This document shows positions 34,186 through 44,608 of a stretch of 64,000 bases of DNA, in pieces; position 1 is the stretch's first letter; every line of letters begins with the position of its first letter. Under the pieces are notes generated by a model, which saw nothing but the letters and a program-made list of their open reading frames with translations, was not told the DNA's origin and ran no database searches. Made by a program: the position numbers and the translations under genes. Source of the DNA: Candidatus Micropelagos thuwalensis (GTDB taxonomy: Bacteria > Pseudomonadota > Alphaproteobacteria > RS24); contig NZ_AWXE01000003.1 of NCBI RefSeq assembly GCF_000469155.1, forward strand, positions 106,270 to 170,269. The letters run 5' to 3'.

Positions 34186-34216
34186 GGGGGTTGCTTTTGG
34201 CAGCCCCCTTTTAATT
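34186..34216 (+). terminator. Rho-independent terminator after the short ORF
   Basis: GGGGGTTGC (34186-34194) pairs with GCAGCCCCC (34200-34208) with one G-U pair, followed by TTTTAATTT. It lies about 60 nt before the sugar kinase start. Confidence 0.78.
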
Positions 34217-34272
34217 TAACTATCAACCTATTTTCTGCTGTGTTCTCGTGGCTGTTTCTTTATGATGCAGCC

Positions 34273-35727
34273 ATGTTATTTCTCGGCATAGATTTGGGTG
34301 CCAGCGCACTTAAACTTATCCTAATCGACGCCACAGGGTCGCCGGTAGCACATATAGCTGCGCCTGTTGACACCCTTAACCCCACATTGGGGACATTTGC
34401 GACTGCAGAGCAAGACCCATCCGCATGGCTCATAACGCTTGAGACCCTGTTAGACAATCTTTTCTCAAATAGCCCGGTTAAGCCCGAAGACATCACGGCC
34501 CTTAGTATTACGGCTGGGACGCATATTGCAGTTTTATGTGATGATGACATGCATCCAATCCGGAATGCGATAATGTGGAGTGACCAGCGTGCAGAAAGCA
34601 TCATGTCTAAACTCACGGCGTCGAAGGATATGATTGTCGCGGAAAGCCTGCATGCACCGAACCCGACATGGACACTTGCACATCTGGCATGGCTCACCGA
34701 AAACGATCCCGAGGCAATGCACAAAACTCAAATGATTTTGCCTGCTAAAGACTGGTTGCGCCATTCCCTGACCGGACACATTGCGACGGATTTGTCTGAT
34801 TCCGTTGGTTTACAACTCGTAAATGCCCATAGAGAAGAATGGAGCGCGACACTTTGCGATCTAGCGGGTATTAAGATTTCGCAATTACCGGACATCGCGC
34901 CCAGTGTGAGTTATGCGGGGCAAATCTCCGAAAGCGCCGCCAAGAGGTTTAAGCTTTCCCCTAAAACAGCCGTCTATACAGGTGCCATAGATACCTCAAC
35001 CGAGATCCTTAAACCCTCCGATGACAAATCAGATGCTCCCGCATCTATCAAGCTGGCCTCTGCCGGCGTTGTTTATATGTCAGTGCCCGACAAAACGTCC
35101 CTGCCACCGCTATCATGTTACCCGCATTGTACCGAGTCAGATGGCTGGTATCTCGCTTCAGGCATGAATAGCTGTACAACTGCATTGGACTGGCTTCGCA
35201 AAGAAGTGCTGTCTGATATGTCCCTGCAGGCATTTAATGAATGTGCCGCAAAGGCACAACCAGGTACACGCGGCGTGATGTTCCACCCTTATCTCATGGG
35301 CGAACGCGCCCCTCATTGGAATCCTAACTTAACCGCAAGCCTTTCGGGTATAAGCCGCGAAACAGATAAATCAGATATCGCCCGCGCAGGTTTTGAAGGT
35401 ATCGCATTTGCCATTCGGGACATTAAAGAAAATATGGAAATGCTGACCGGCAAAGCCCCCAATCGTTTCAATCTCCTGGGGGGTGGTGCAAAAAGCCGTT
35501 TATGGAGTCAGATTATCGCTGATATTCTGCAATTACCGATTAACATCGAGCCTAATTCTGATGCCGCTTATGGCGCCGGTCTACTGGCCTGCCTTGCGCA
35601 CACAGGCAATTTACCTGCAACGCTACAAGACGACGCCGTGATTACATTAGAACCCGACACATCCCGCGCGACATTTTACGCCGAGAAACATGCAGAATTT
35701 AACCAACTAAGACAAAAATTATCCTGA
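34273..35727 (+). CDS. FGGY-family carbohydrate kinase, xylulokinase-like
   Basis: 484 aa from ATG 34273, which starts at the conserved FLGIDLGASALKLIL phosphate-binding strand; a GTG at 34240 adds 11 poorly fitting residues. Other motifs: WSDQRAESI, GAIDTSTEIL, and the C-terminal LLGGGAKSRLWSQIIADILQLPI. The set is closest to D-xylulokinase, but FGGY substrates are hard to call without sugar-pathway neighbours, and none are present. Confidence 0.85.
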   Translation: MLFLGIDLGASALKLILIDATGSPVAHIAAPVDTLNPTLGTFATAEQDPSAWLITLETLLDNLFSNSPVKPEDITALSITAGTHIAVLCDDDMHPIRNAIMWSDQRAESIMSKLTASKDMIVAESLHAPNPTWTLAHLAWLTENDPEAMHKTQMILPAKDWLRHSLTGHIATDLSDSVGLQLVNAHREEWSATLCDLAGIKISQLPDIAPSVSYAGQISESAAKRFKLSPKTAVYTGAIDTSTEILKPSDDKSDAPASIKLASAGVVYMSVPDKTSLPPLSCYPHCTESDGWYLASGMNSCTTALDWLRKEVLSDMSLQAFNECAAKAQPGTRGVMFHPYLMGERAPHWNPNLTASLSGISRETDKSDIARAGFEGIAFAIRDIKENMEMLTGKAPNRFNLLGGGAKSRLWSQIIADILQLPINIEPNSDAAYGAGLLACLAHTGNLPATLQDDAVITLEPDTSRATFYAEKHAEFNQLRQKLS

Positions 35728-35763
35728 TGTTATGAAATTTTGATATGTTTGGTTAGATGATTG

Positions 35764-36591
35764 ATGAAAGATAAAATGATGCAAGATAGAGTTTCCATTA
35801 CCCGCCACGGTCATGTTGCCCATGTAGAAATGATACGTGAAGACAAAATGAATGCCCTCGATAAGGACATGATGGAAGGGCTGGTGGAAGCCGCAGAGAC
35901 GCTTAGCCAAGAAGATGATGTACGCGCCGTTGTCTTATCAGGCAGGGGAAAAGCTTTTTGTGCAGGGCTAGATGTTTCAAATTTTGCCAGCATGATGAGT
36001 GGCGAAAAATCAAAAGTTGAAACTATCCCGCTAACGGAGCGAACGCATGGCATCGCCAATCTGTTTCAAAAATGCAGTTTTGCCTGGCATCAACTGGAAG
36101 TCCCTGTCATTGCCGCCGCGCATAACACCTGCATTGGTGGCGGGCTTCAGATTTACCTAGGCAGTGACATACGTTTTGCAGCGCCAGGTACAAAATTTTC
36201 TATCATGGAAATTAAATGGGGGCTGATACCTGACATGGGCGCAACCCCAATTATGTATCACCTCGCAAGACGGGATGTAATTAACGAGTTGACCTATACA
36301 GGACGCATATTCGAGTCCGAAGAAGCACACCAAATCGGATTTGTATCTCATATTGCTGAAGATCCCTTCGCGGCAGCTCTTGAGATGGCCCAGACCATTG
36401 CCAGCAAAAATCCCGATGCGATTAGAGCTTCAAAGAAACTGCTATCCCGCGCACCTTATTTATCAGAGGCTGAAGGACTGATGATGGAAGCGGAATTACA
36501 GCAAGCCGTTATCGGCACACCAAATCAGATTGAGGCGGTCATGGCTGAAATGGAAAAACGCCCTGCCAAATTCTCAGACAGTAAAAAATAA
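35764..36591 (+). CDS. Enoyl-CoA hydratase/isomerase family protein
   Basis: 275 aa crotonase. Oxyanion-hole segments LSGRGKAFCAGLDVSNF and ALxx-type HNTCIGGGLQIYLGSDIRFAAP, and the later IKWGLIPDMGATPIMYHL. The usual second catalytic Glu position is in the MEIKWGLIPD area. ATGs at 35764 and 35776 are both possible starts. Acts on acyl-CoA thioesters; the substrate is unknown. Convergent with the PDH operon. Confidence 0.86.
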   Translation: MKDKMMQDRVSITRHGHVAHVEMIREDKMNALDKDMMEGLVEAAETLSQEDDVRAVVLSGRGKAFCAGLDVSNFASMMSGEKSKVETIPLTERTHGIANLFQKCSFAWHQLEVPVIAAAHNTCIGGGLQIYLGSDIRFAAPGTKFSIMEIKWGLIPDMGATPIMYHLARRDVINELTYTGRIFESEEAHQIGFVSHIAEDPFAAALEMAQTIASKNPDAIRASKKLLSRAPYLSEAEGLMMEAELQQAVIGTPNQIEAVMAEMEKRPAKFSDSKK

Positions 36592-37539
36592 TTATTCAAA
36601 GAGAAGCGAGAAGGGCTGTTCGATTATCGACTTAAAAGTCGCAACAAATTTTGCCGCTTCAGCACCGTTAATAACACGGTGATCACTGCTCAGTGTCACA
36701 CGCATCACTTTTTTAATCTCAGGACCAGATGCACCGGGAAAATACTTTTCCTCAGCCCCGCCAATGGCCAGAATTGCCGATTGGGGCGGGTTAATAACAG
36801 CTGTGAAATCACTGATACCGAACATGCCAAGATTAGATACAGAGAATGTGCCGCCCTCATATTCTTCAGGCTTGAGACGCGTCTCACTCGCACGCGCGGC
36901 AAGTTCCTTTACCTCTGAAGCAATTTCTCTGACTGATTTTTTATGCGCCTTTTTAACAATCGGCGTAATCAACCCACCACCTGGCAAAGCCACGGCAACA
37001 GAAATATCTGCGTTATGAAACCGCATTACATGATCACCTGCAAAGGCCACATTAACTTCTGGCACTTGAATTAATGCCTCAGCAGCAGCCTTTATAATAA
37101 AATCATTAAGTGTGAGTTTCTCTGAAATATCTTTTTCTTTTAATGCTGCGTTAATTCTGGCACGAATTTTTTCTGCTTCATCTACATGGCAATCTATGGA
37201 TACATAATAATGAGGTATCTCAGATTTAGCTGCCGTCAGTCGTTTTGCAATTGACTGAAGCATTGGCGAAATTGGCTCTAAAGAAAACTCATCCTCCGAG
37301 AAGAACAATTTCGGATCCGGTAATTCAGTTGTCTTTGTTGTGTTTTGTGTTTCCGTTGATGATGTATTGAGATTGGTTGCTGGGTTGGCAATCACACGTT
37401 CAATATCTCTTTTAATAACGCGCCCCTCCGGCCCCGATCCGGAAATCAAGGTCAAATCCAGATTATTCTCACGTGCCAAACGACGCGCCAGTGGGCTTGC
37501 GAATACTCTGGAACCAGATGAGCTAGGTAAAGTTGACAT
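36592..37539 (-). CDS. pdhC: 2-oxo acid dehydrogenase E2 acyltransferase without a lipoyl domain
   Basis: 315 aa. Begins directly with a peripheral-subunit-binding domain (FASPLARRLARENNLDL, GSGPEGRVIKRDIE, about residues 13-50), a Thr/Asn/Ser linker, then the catalytic domain with NLGMFGISDFTAVINPPQ and SSDHRVINGAEAA. His287 is present but the usual Asp of H-x3-D-G is Asn291. No lipoyl domain is encoded before it: the upstream gene ends 9 nt away. It would have to use the lipoyl domain of E1-beta. Third gene of the pdhA-pdhB-E2 operon. Confidence 0.9.
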   Translation of the reverse strand: MSTLPSSSGSRVFASPLARRLARENNLDLTLISGSGPEGRVIKRDIERVIANPATNLNTSSTETQNTTKTTELPDPKLFFSEDEFSLEPISPMLQSIAKRLTAAKSEIPHYYVSIDCHVDEAEKIRARINAALKEKDISEKLTLNDFIIKAAAEALIQVPEVNVAFAGDHVMRFHNADISVAVALPGGGLITPIVKKAHKKSVREIASEVKELAARASETRLKPEEYEGGTFSVSNLGMFGISDFTAVINPPQSAILAIGGAEEKYFPGASGPEIKKVMRVTLSSDHRVINGAEAAKFVATFKSIIEQPFSLLFE

Positions 37540-37548
37540 TTATTCCAC

Positions 37549-38937
37549 TCAACCTTGCCGATAGCAAACCGCATTAACGGCCTGAATGACCTTCTCCGTC
37601 GACGGTAAAGCCATTTTTTCAAGATTATCGGCATAAGGTAAAGGCACATCCAATCCGGTTACCCGTGCGATGGGTGCATCGAGATAATCAAAAGCTTCGC
37701 TTTGGACAGCCGCAGAGATTTCAGCGCCGATACCAGCGACTGGCCAACCCTCTTCAACCGTAACCAGCCGATTTGTTTTTTGCACAGATGCAATCACAGT
37801 TGACGTATCAAGTGGGCGCAAACTGCGTAAGTCAATCACTTCGCAATCTACACCCTCGGCAGATAGGCTTGTTGCCGCTTCCAAACAAGCATCAAGACTA
37901 CGGCTATGCGAGACAAGGGTAACATCAGCACCTGCTCTAAGAATTTTTGCCCGCCCTATCTGTAATACATAATCGTCACTCACAGGCACATCGGCTTTGA
38001 CAGCATATAAAAGCTCATTCTCCAGCACCAGCACAGGGTTCGGGTCCCGAATGGCGGCTTTCAACAATCCTTTAGCATCGGCAGCAGTGTAAGGTGCGAC
38101 GACTTTCAATCCCGGTATATGTGCATACCACGCTGAAAAATCTTGGCTGTGTTGGGCGGCAACACGGCGGGCCGCGCCGTTTGGCCCTCTGAAAACAATC
38201 GGACAAGTTACCAGACCACCGGACATATAATGTGTCTTAGCGGCAGAGTTGATAATCTGATCAATCGCCTGCATGGCAAAGTTAAACGTCATAAATTCAA
38301 CTATTGGCCTTAGCCCTGCAAAGGCCGCCCCAACACCCAGACCGGCAATACCGTGCTCCACAATCGGGGTATCAATCACTCGTTTCGCCCCAAATTCATC
38401 AAGCAGTCCTTGCGTGACTTTATAAGCCCCTTCATATTCGGCGACTTCCTCACCAACCACAAAAACTGTTTCATCACGACGCATTTCTTCAGCCATCGCA
38501 TCACGCAAGGCTTCACGAACGCTTAGCTCTTTCATCTCCGCATCTGCGGGTAATTCGGGATCTGCAGCAACCGTAATAGCTGTAGCTTGGATATCAGGGG
38601 AAGGTATTGTTGATTGTTCTATTTCTGTTGAAACAGGAATTTCAGGTTTTTCGGTAACTTGTGCCGGGGCCGTTTCAATATCTGATAATGCCTCACCATC
38701 GCGTAACAAATAAGCAATGGGTGTATTCACGGGAATATCTGATGTGCCTGCCTCCATAACAAGCTTCCCAACCTCACCATCGGCAGCGGCTTCAAGCTCG
38801 ACGAGCGCTTTATCAGTTTCAATTTCAGCCAGCACGTCGCCGGCTTCAACCTTGTCACCCTCTTTGACGGTCCAACTTGCTATTTTGCCCTGTTCCATCG
38901 TTGGAGACAGTGCTGGCATAACGACCTCAACCGGCAT
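37549..38937 (-). CDS. pdhB: Pyruvate dehydrogenase E1 beta with N-terminal lipoyl domain
   Basis: 462 aa from ATG 38937 (GGAGG 7 nt upstream), overlapping the pdhA stop. Residues 1-80 are a biotinyl/lipoyl domain with the lipoylated Lys43 in [12 protein letters not shown] Pro/Glu/Thr-rich linker follows, then the E1-beta transketolase domains ([54 protein letters not shown], and the C-terminal [16 protein letters not shown]). E1-beta with a lipoyl domain is known in several Alphaproteobacteria. Confidence 0.95.
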   Translation of the reverse strand: MPVEVVMPALSPTMEQGKIASWTVKEGDKVEAGDVLAEIETDKALVELEAAADGEVGKLVMEAGTSDIPVNTPIAYLLRDGEALSDIETAPAQVTEKPEIPVSTEIEQSTIPSPDIQATAITVAADPELPADAEMKELSVREALRDAMAEEMRRDETVFVVGEEVAEYEGAYKVTQGLLDEFGAKRVIDTPIVEHGIAGLGVGAAFAGLRPIVEFMTFNFAMQAIDQIINSAAKTHYMSGGLVTCPIVFRGPNGAARRVAAQHSQDFSAWYAHIPGLKVVAPYTAADAKGLLKAAIRDPNPVLVLENELLYAVKADVPVSDDYVLQIGRAKILRAGADVTLVSHSRSLDACLEAATSLSAEGVDCEVIDLRSLRPLDTSTVIASVQKTNRLVTVEEGWPVAGIGAEISAAVQSEAFDYLDAPIARVTGLDVPLPYADNLEKMALPSTEKVIQAVNAVCYRQG

Positions 38938-39952
38938 GATTTTCCTCCACATAAATATCCGTCATTAATGCTGAACTGTCAGGTTCACCATTTTCCAGCG
39001 CTTTATTCGCCGCCTGCTCAATCACATCAAAAACCTCATCCTGAATTTTCTTAGACTCTTCTTCATTCATGAGCTTGCGTTCTATTAGGCGGTCTTTGAG
39101 CATATTAATAGGGTCATGGTGCTGACGCATATCCTTGACTTCTTCACGCTTTCTGTATTTTGCAGGGTCTGACATCGAGTGTCCGCTGTAGCGATAAGTT
39201 TTCATCTCAAGAATAAACGGCCCTTTGCCGCTTCTGGCATGTTCCAGAGCCTCCAGTGACGCGGCGTAAACTGCCTCAATATCCATGCCGTCAACCTGGC
39301 GGCCTTCTATACCAAAGCTTCTACCGCGCTGGGATAAATCTGTCTGAGCCGAGGCACGCTCAACACTCGTCCCCATCGCATATTGATTATTCTCGATTAT
39401 ATAAAGAACAGGCAGTTTCCAGAGCGCGGCCATATTAAAACTTTCATAGACCTGGCCCTGATTGGAAGCACCATCGCCAAAATAGGTGATGCTGACCGCC
39501 GGATTTTTATCTTCTTTATAGGCATTGGCAAAAGCCAATCCGGTGCCAATCGGCACTTGCGCGCCGACAATACCATGCCCACCATAAAAATGCTTATCCA
39601 CGTCAAACATATGCATGGAGCCTCCCTTGCCTTTCGACACGCCATCGGCACGCCCCAACAATTCGGCCATAACATTATATGGGTCTACCCCGCAGGCGAG
39701 AATATGCCCGTGATCCCGGTAGGCTGTAATCATTTGGTCTTCCGGGAGTTTAGCCTTTGCAATTCCTGTCACGACAGCTTCTTGACCAGAATATAAATGG
39801 CAAAATCCGCCAATTTTTCCGAGACCGTAAAGCTGCCCGGCGCGTTCTTCAAAACGTCGGATGAGAAGCATATCGCGATAAGAAGAAATGAGATCCTCCT
39901 CACGCATTAATTTGTTAGTTTTCTGTGTCTGCTTGACGGATTTTTTACCCAT
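38927..39952 (-). CDS. pdhA: Pyruvate dehydrogenase E1 alpha
   Basis: 341 aa from ATG 39952 (GGAG 5 nt upstream); an in-frame ATG at 39967 is less likely. Thiamine-diphosphate motif [17 protein letters not shown] ... [28 protein letters not shown], and the phosphorylation-loop region [15 protein letters not shown]. First gene of the operon supplying acetyl-CoA. The E3 (lipoamide dehydrogenase) gene is not nearby. Confidence 0.96.
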   Translation of the reverse strand: MGKKSVKQTQKTNKLMREEDLISSYRDMLLIRRFEERAGQLYGLGKIGGFCHLYSGQEAVVTGIAKAKLPEDQMITAYRDHGHILACGVDPYNVMAELLGRADGVSKGKGGSMHMFDVDKHFYGGHGIVGAQVPIGTGLAFANAYKEDKNPAVSITYFGDGASNQGQVYESFNMAALWKLPVLYIIENNQYAMGTSVERASAQTDLSQRGRSFGIEGRQVDGMDIEAVYAASLEALEHARSGKGPFILEMKTYRYSGHSMSDPAKYRKREEVKDMRQHHDPINMLKDRLIERKLMNEEESKKIQDEVFDVIEQAANKALENGEPDSSALMTDIYVEENHAG

Positions 39953-40220
39953 AATGTCTCCATCCATTATCGATATTCAGGATCAATATTTCGCCAAAAT
40001 GTTTTCAAAATCTGATAAGTGCCAAATTCGTTCACAAGACACAGAGGTGATTTCATGATTTATTTTTTACATATTATCCAATTCACCATGGCGGATACAA
40101 GCAAACACTGACATAAAACGCGTATATCATAAAATTAGTCAGTTTATTTCGGGGCTAAGCTACTCTGGGAAATAAAATTTCTAATCTCGCAATATTTTGT
40201 TTCGGATGTAACATGATGAT

Positions 40221-42038
40221 ATGGCAAGAAGAGGCGTAAATAGGAAAATACACATGTATCGCTTACAACCCGCACATATTTTGATCGGACTTATCGGCTT
40301 TAGTGCTTTTGTTTTGATGCAATGGACGCTTCCAAGCCACGGAAATTATCTAACGCCACGAAATCTTTTTATGTGGATGGTGATTTTTTTGATATGTGGC
40401 GTCGGGTTTCTTCCAGTTGCTTATTCTGGTCTCATCAAATTTAAAACTATCTGGCTATGCGGGCTTATTCCCCCAGCCTATATACTTCTTCGTATGCTGG
40501 TTTTTGGCAGCGATTTGCCAGAGGCAACTCTTCTGACCATCACGGCGCTAACCGGGTTCTGGCTTTTGCTCATCGCCTTAATACAAATCAACATCACAGC
40601 AAAGCAATGGCATTTGATTTTTGATATTTTGCTGGTTGGCACATTCATAGGGTTATTGCTGACCTTCATTACGCCTGTATATTTCAAAACACATTTGACT
40701 TTTTTGCCGGATAACTTAAGAGCACCATTCGCCGGGTTTGAGCAAATTAACGTGCTGGCTTCATTCTTGACAACGCTTGTTCCACTGGCATTTGTGCGTG
40801 ACATCAAACTTTCCGAGCCCAAAAAATTGACCTACAAGATATTTCATTCGTTTTTTACAATTGTGTTCGTGGCGGTTATTTTCGGAACCGGAAGTCAGGC
40901 CGGGATGTTAGGCCTAACCCTCGCATGTCTAATGGTGAGTGTTATTGCCTTATTTATTGCCAAGTCAGGAAACCGACCAGTAAGACAAATTTTGGCTTTT
41001 TGGGGTCTTATTTTCTTTGGTTATTTTCTTTATTTATTGCTTCCTTCTGTTCCAATTCTTTTGGAAGCTAATGAAGGGATGGACATACTCAATCAGGGTT
41101 TAGCGGAGCAATTTTCAAGTAATCTAGATGCAATTCAGGGGCCACAAACCTTACGCATTAAAGTCTGGCTAATTACTTTATCACTAATTTGTGACGCGCC
41201 AATTTTTGGCCACGGATTGGGGCGATTTGCAGAAACGTTCTATGAAACGATCATATCCAATGCTGAATTTCATTCATCACCGCACTTTAAGGCCTCACTG
41301 AGCCATCCCCATAATGAAATTCTTTATCTTCTTGCAGAGCATGGAGTCATTGGCTTTTTGTTGATTGCAGTGCCTCTGATTTATATGGCCACTGTCATGA
41401 TGAAACTCTCCGGGTCACAATCTCTTTATATTCTCGCTTTGCTTCTCCCTATCGGCCTACACACCATAGTAGAGTTTCCTCTTTATATATCGGGGTTACA
41501 CTGGCTGTTGCTTGGGCTAATAATTGTCTGGGGTCTCAATTTTGAGAGTGGCGTCTCCCTGCCAACGCATTCATTTTTATCAGCATTACGACCTAGCATT
41601 CGATTGTTTCTCATTTTGGGGCTTGTCTCACCGCCGTCTTATTTTGCCGGTCAGACGGCCTTTACGCTTCATCAAGCTTGGGTACATACCAATGGCTACC
41701 GATATAAAAACTTCGCCGGATATATAGAACATAGCAAATATAGGCCTGAATTATGGCATCCACTGTTAGGGAGGCGATATACCACCCTTCACGAAATGGT
41801 CATTGTCTCCGAGGCTTCAAATTTCGGTTATAAGGAAATTGTTGTGAAATTATTACCGAAACTGGAGTCTGAACGTCACCATTTTGAAACTTATGGCTAT
41901 TGGGTAGCACTGGCCAAAGGATACCAGCTACTGGGGGACACCAAAAATCTTAACCGTCATCTAAACCGGATTAAAACAATCAACCCCAATCAACACGACG
42001 GATTAGTAGACGCCCTTAAGCTGGAAACCTCTCAATAA
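40221..42038 (+). CDS. O-antigen ligase/polymerase-like membrane protein (Wzy/PglL-type)
   Basis: 605 aa with about 12 membrane segments in residues 10-470 and a soluble helical tail. The periplasmic loop region GHGLGRFAETFYE ... HSSPHFKASLSHPHNEILYLLAEHGVIGF is typical of the Wzy/WaaL/PglL O-antigen ligase superfamily, most like PglL-type oligosaccharyltransferases. Donor glycan and acceptor unknown; no glycan cluster adjoins it. ATG at 40254 is an alternative start. Confidence 0.8.
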   Translation: MARRGVNRKIHMYRLQPAHILIGLIGFSAFVLMQWTLPSHGNYLTPRNLFMWMVIFLICGVGFLPVAYSGLIKFKTIWLCGLIPPAYILLRMLVFGSDLPEATLLTITALTGFWLLLIALIQINITAKQWHLIFDILLVGTFIGLLLTFITPVYFKTHLTFLPDNLRAPFAGFEQINVLASFLTTLVPLAFVRDIKLSEPKKLTYKIFHSFFTIVFVAVIFGTGSQAGMLGLTLACLMVSVIALFIAKSGNRPVRQILAFWGLIFFGYFLYLLLPSVPILLEANEGMDILNQGLAEQFSSNLDAIQGPQTLRIKVWLITLSLICDAPIFGHGLGRFAETFYETIISNAEFHSSPHFKASLSHPHNEILYLLAEHGVIGFLLIAVPLIYMATVMMKLSGSQSLYILALLLPIGLHTIVEFPLYISGLHWLLLGLIIVWGLNFESGVSLPTHSFLSALRPSIRLFLILGLVSPPSYFAGQTAFTLHQAWVHTNGYRYKNFAGYIEHSKYRPELWHPLLGRRYTTLHEMVIVSEASNFGYKEIVVKLLPKLESERHHFETYGYWVALAKGYQLLGDTKNLNRHLNRIKTINPNQHDGLVDALKLETSQ

Positions 42039-42110
42039 ACTTTTAAAATTGGCTAGGGCATCTGGATTTATATCTGGGGCGTGGTATTCTGTTCAAAAAG
42101 GAGTCCAAGC

Positions 42111-42941
42111 ATGTCTGAGAATGAATTCATGTCTCCAGAAGACATCAACAAGGTTATTGAAAACGTCACTGCACTTGCAAGCATCAAAGATATTAGAAGT
42201 CTAAAAGGTGAAGTCAGTGATGAAGAATGGGAACTCAGAGTTAATTTGGCAGCCCTTTACAGGCTGGTCGCCATGAATGGGTGGGATGATATGATTTACA
42301 CGCATATATCCGCGCGTGTCCCTGGCCCTGAGCATCATTTTTTAATTAACCCTTTTGGCATGCTGTTTGATGAAATCACAGCCTCCAGTCTCGTGAAGGT
42401 GGATATGGAGGGTAATGCTGTTAATGAAAGCCCCTTTATAGTCAATCCCGCAGGTTTCACCATTCACAGCGCACTTCATATGGCACGTGAGGATGCCCAG
42501 TGCGTTATTCATTTACACACTAATGATGGCGTTGCTGTATCTGCTCAAAAGGAAGGGCTACTCCCCCTATCCCAGCATGCTATGATTTGTTGGAATCGCT
42601 TCGCCTATCATGATTATGAGGGCGTGGCACTAAATCTTGACGAGAGAGAAAGAATTGTTGCTGACTTGGGTGATAAGCAACTTATGATTCTCCGAAATCA
42701 CGGCACGCTTGCCATAGGCCGTGACTGCCAAACAGCTTATCAAGCAATTTTCTATCTCGAACGTGCGTGTAGCTTTCAAATTCGTGCCATGTCCGGCGGA
42801 ACTCTGAACACACCACCACAAGGAACACCTGACCTGTCTTCCAGTCAAAGCGAAAGTATTTTTAACGGTCTTGCCGGTGCATTGGCATGGCCGGGACTGT
42901 TGCGCAAATTAGATAAAATTGATTCCTCCTTCAGAGATTAG
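42111..42941 (+). CDS. Class II aldolase/adducin family protein
   Basis: 276 aa from ATG 42111 (AAAAGGAG upstream). Metal-binding histidines HLHTNDGV and later ILRNHGTLAIG, and the family patterns MIYTHISARVPG, HHFLINPFGMLFDEI, NPAGFTIHSALHMAR. The family includes sugar-phosphate aldolases, epimerases and members of unknown activity; this long, adducin-like type is not assigned. It is 5 nt upstream of pgi. Confidence 0.86.
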   Translation: MSENEFMSPEDINKVIENVTALASIKDIRSLKGEVSDEEWELRVNLAALYRLVAMNGWDDMIYTHISARVPGPEHHFLINPFGMLFDEITASSLVKVDMEGNAVNESPFIVNPAGFTIHSALHMAREDAQCVIHLHTNDGVAVSAQKEGLLPLSQHAMICWNRFAYHDYEGVALNLDERERIVADLGDKQLMILRNHGTLAIGRDCQTAYQAIFYLERACSFQIRAMSGGTLNTPPQGTPDLSSSQSESIFNGLAGALAWPGLLRKLDKIDSSFRD

Positions 42942-42946
42942 AATTT

Positions 42947-44242
42947 ATGGATATTAAGAGTAATTATATCCGGTTTGATTGCACGGATGCAGTCACGACA
43001 GATATTGAGTCAGAGTTCGATGCCCTCCTGAGTAAAGCGGACAGCATCCGTCAAGCTTTTAGTGAACACCCGCTCCCTTTATTTACACAACTTGACGATA
43101 AAGATGATCTAAGCGCCATGCAGGCGCTTGGGGAAAGCGTTCAAGATAGCGCTAAAAGGATAATCGTTCTCGGCACGGGCGGTTCTAGCCTGGGGGCTCA
43201 AGTGCTGGTTCAGATTAATGGCTGGGGCACCCCCGCATCTGGCATGGTAAGAGCGTCAGGGCCGGAGATGATTTTTGCAGACAATCTGGACGGTCAGACT
43301 TTCGACTTACTCCTTGATGAAACGCAACTTGAAAACACCAAATTTATAGTTGTTTCAAAATCAGGTGGAACAGCAGAAACCATGATGCAACTCTCTTGCG
43401 CGCTGACAGCATTGAATAAAGTTGGGCTGGATGCAACGACGCATGTTTCCGGTATCGCAGGGAGTGGGTCAAACACTTTACGCGATGTCGCCGAGCGAGC
43501 AGGGTTCCCGCTTTTGCAGCATGCAGATGGCATTGGCGGAAGATTTGCAGTTCTCACAAATGTTGGCCTATTACCCGCATTGCTTATGGGGGTTGACCCT
43601 GTGAGTGTTCGCACGGGCGCCTCAGAGGCATTGGCCTGCTTTATGGAAGCACCCATCACAGAGATTCCGTCAGCCATTGGCGCGGCAATGCAAATCGCCC
43701 ATGCGCGTAAAAACAGGAATATTTCTGTCCTCATGCCATATACGGACAGGCTTGAACGTCTTGGGTTTTGGTATCGACAATTATGGGCTGAGAGCCTTGG
43801 CAAAGACGGGCAAGGCACCTGCCCCGTTAACGCACTTGGCCCAGTTGACCAACACAGTCAGGTTCAACTCTATCTCGGTGGCCCTGATGATAAAATATAT
43901 AATCTAATAACCGCCAAAAATCAGCATCCAGGCCCAAAAGCTCTTGCGAACGCCTGTGATATTCCCGAACTTTCCTGGTTGCAAGGGCGCAGTATTGGGG
44001 AGTTGGTCGCTGCTGAAGCCACAGCAACCTATACGGCACTTAAAGAAAACGCACGCCCTGTAAGGCATATTGAAATGGAGGATGTTACCGGACATTCAGT
44101 CGGTTACATCCTCATGCATTTCATGCTGGAGACGATTATTGCCGCAGGGTTAATGGAAATTGATGCATTCGGTCAACCCGCTGTTGAGCAAGGAAAAATA
44201 ATCGCTAAAAAATTAATGTCTGAAAGCTCAGACAAGCGGTAG
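42947..44242 (+). CDS. pgi: Glucose-6-phosphate isomerase
   Basis: 431 aa, the shorter bacterial form. Interconverts glucose 6-phosphate and fructose 6-phosphate. Sugar-phosphate binding VLGTGGSSLGAQ and VVSKSGGTAETMMQ, GGRFAVLTNVGLLPA, active-site ESLGKDGQGTCPV and DQHSQVQLYLGG, and near the C-terminus VGYILMHFMLETIIA. Its 3' end overlaps psiE tail to tail by 15 nt. Confidence 0.94.
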   Translation: MDIKSNYIRFDCTDAVTTDIESEFDALLSKADSIRQAFSEHPLPLFTQLDDKDDLSAMQALGESVQDSAKRIIVLGTGGSSLGAQVLVQINGWGTPASGMVRASGPEMIFADNLDGQTFDLLLDETQLENTKFIVVSKSGGTAETMMQLSCALTALNKVGLDATTHVSGIAGSGSNTLRDVAERAGFPLLQHADGIGGRFAVLTNVGLLPALLMGVDPVSVRTGASEALACFMEAPITEIPSAIGAAMQIAHARKNRNISVLMPYTDRLERLGFWYRQLWAESLGKDGQGTCPVNALGPVDQHSQVQLYLGGPDDKIYNLITAKNQHPGPKALANACDIPELSWLQGRSIGELVAAEATATYTALKENARPVRHIEMEDVTGHSVGYILMHFMLETIIAAGLMEIDAFGQPAVEQGKIIAKKLMSESSDKR

Positions 44243-44608
44243 ATCTTCTTCCTGACTCTGTGGTCTGTAGCGGATAATCAGACAGGCAGCAGCAATCAGT
44301 ACAATCGCGATAGCTTCGTAAAGCAAATTTACCGGCTCGGACTCTTTACCTTGAAGAATAATCAAACGACTGAGAGCGGTCATGGCAATAAATAAGGGCA
44401 GTGTAATCGGGATTTTCTGGCTTTTGTAAAAGACTGCCACCATGCCAAGAACCTCCGTATAAATAAACAGAAGCAGCAAATCAGCTAGCTCGACATGACG
44501 ATTGCTTACCAAATGAAAAATTTCTTCCATTGTCGCGTATAAAGTTGCGAGTGCAATAATACACAGCAGGAATTTTTCAGTAGAAATCAGAATTTTATGC
44601 ATATTCAT
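44228..44608 (-). CDS. psiE: PsiE-like phosphate-starvation-inducible membrane protein
   Basis: About 126 aa from ATG 44608 (AAAGG upstream); the frame is open to 44704 but that part looks non-coding. Four hydrophobic segments with ILISTEKFLLCIIALATLYA, EIFHLV, LLLLFIYTEVLGMVAVFY and LFIAMTALSRLIIL, the PsiE pattern. Role unknown. Confidence 0.8.
   Translation of the reverse strand: MNMHKILISTEKFLLCIIALATLYATMEEIFHLVSNRHVELADLLLLFIYTEVLGMVAVFYKSQKIPITLPLFIAMTALSRLIILQGKESEPVNLLYEAIAIVLIAAACLIIRYRPQSQEEDLPLV

Noticed and set aside
34041..34226. Minus-strand ORF opposite the short leader-type ORF
   Set aside because: No SD and it reads through the terminator; the plus-strand frame has the strong SD.
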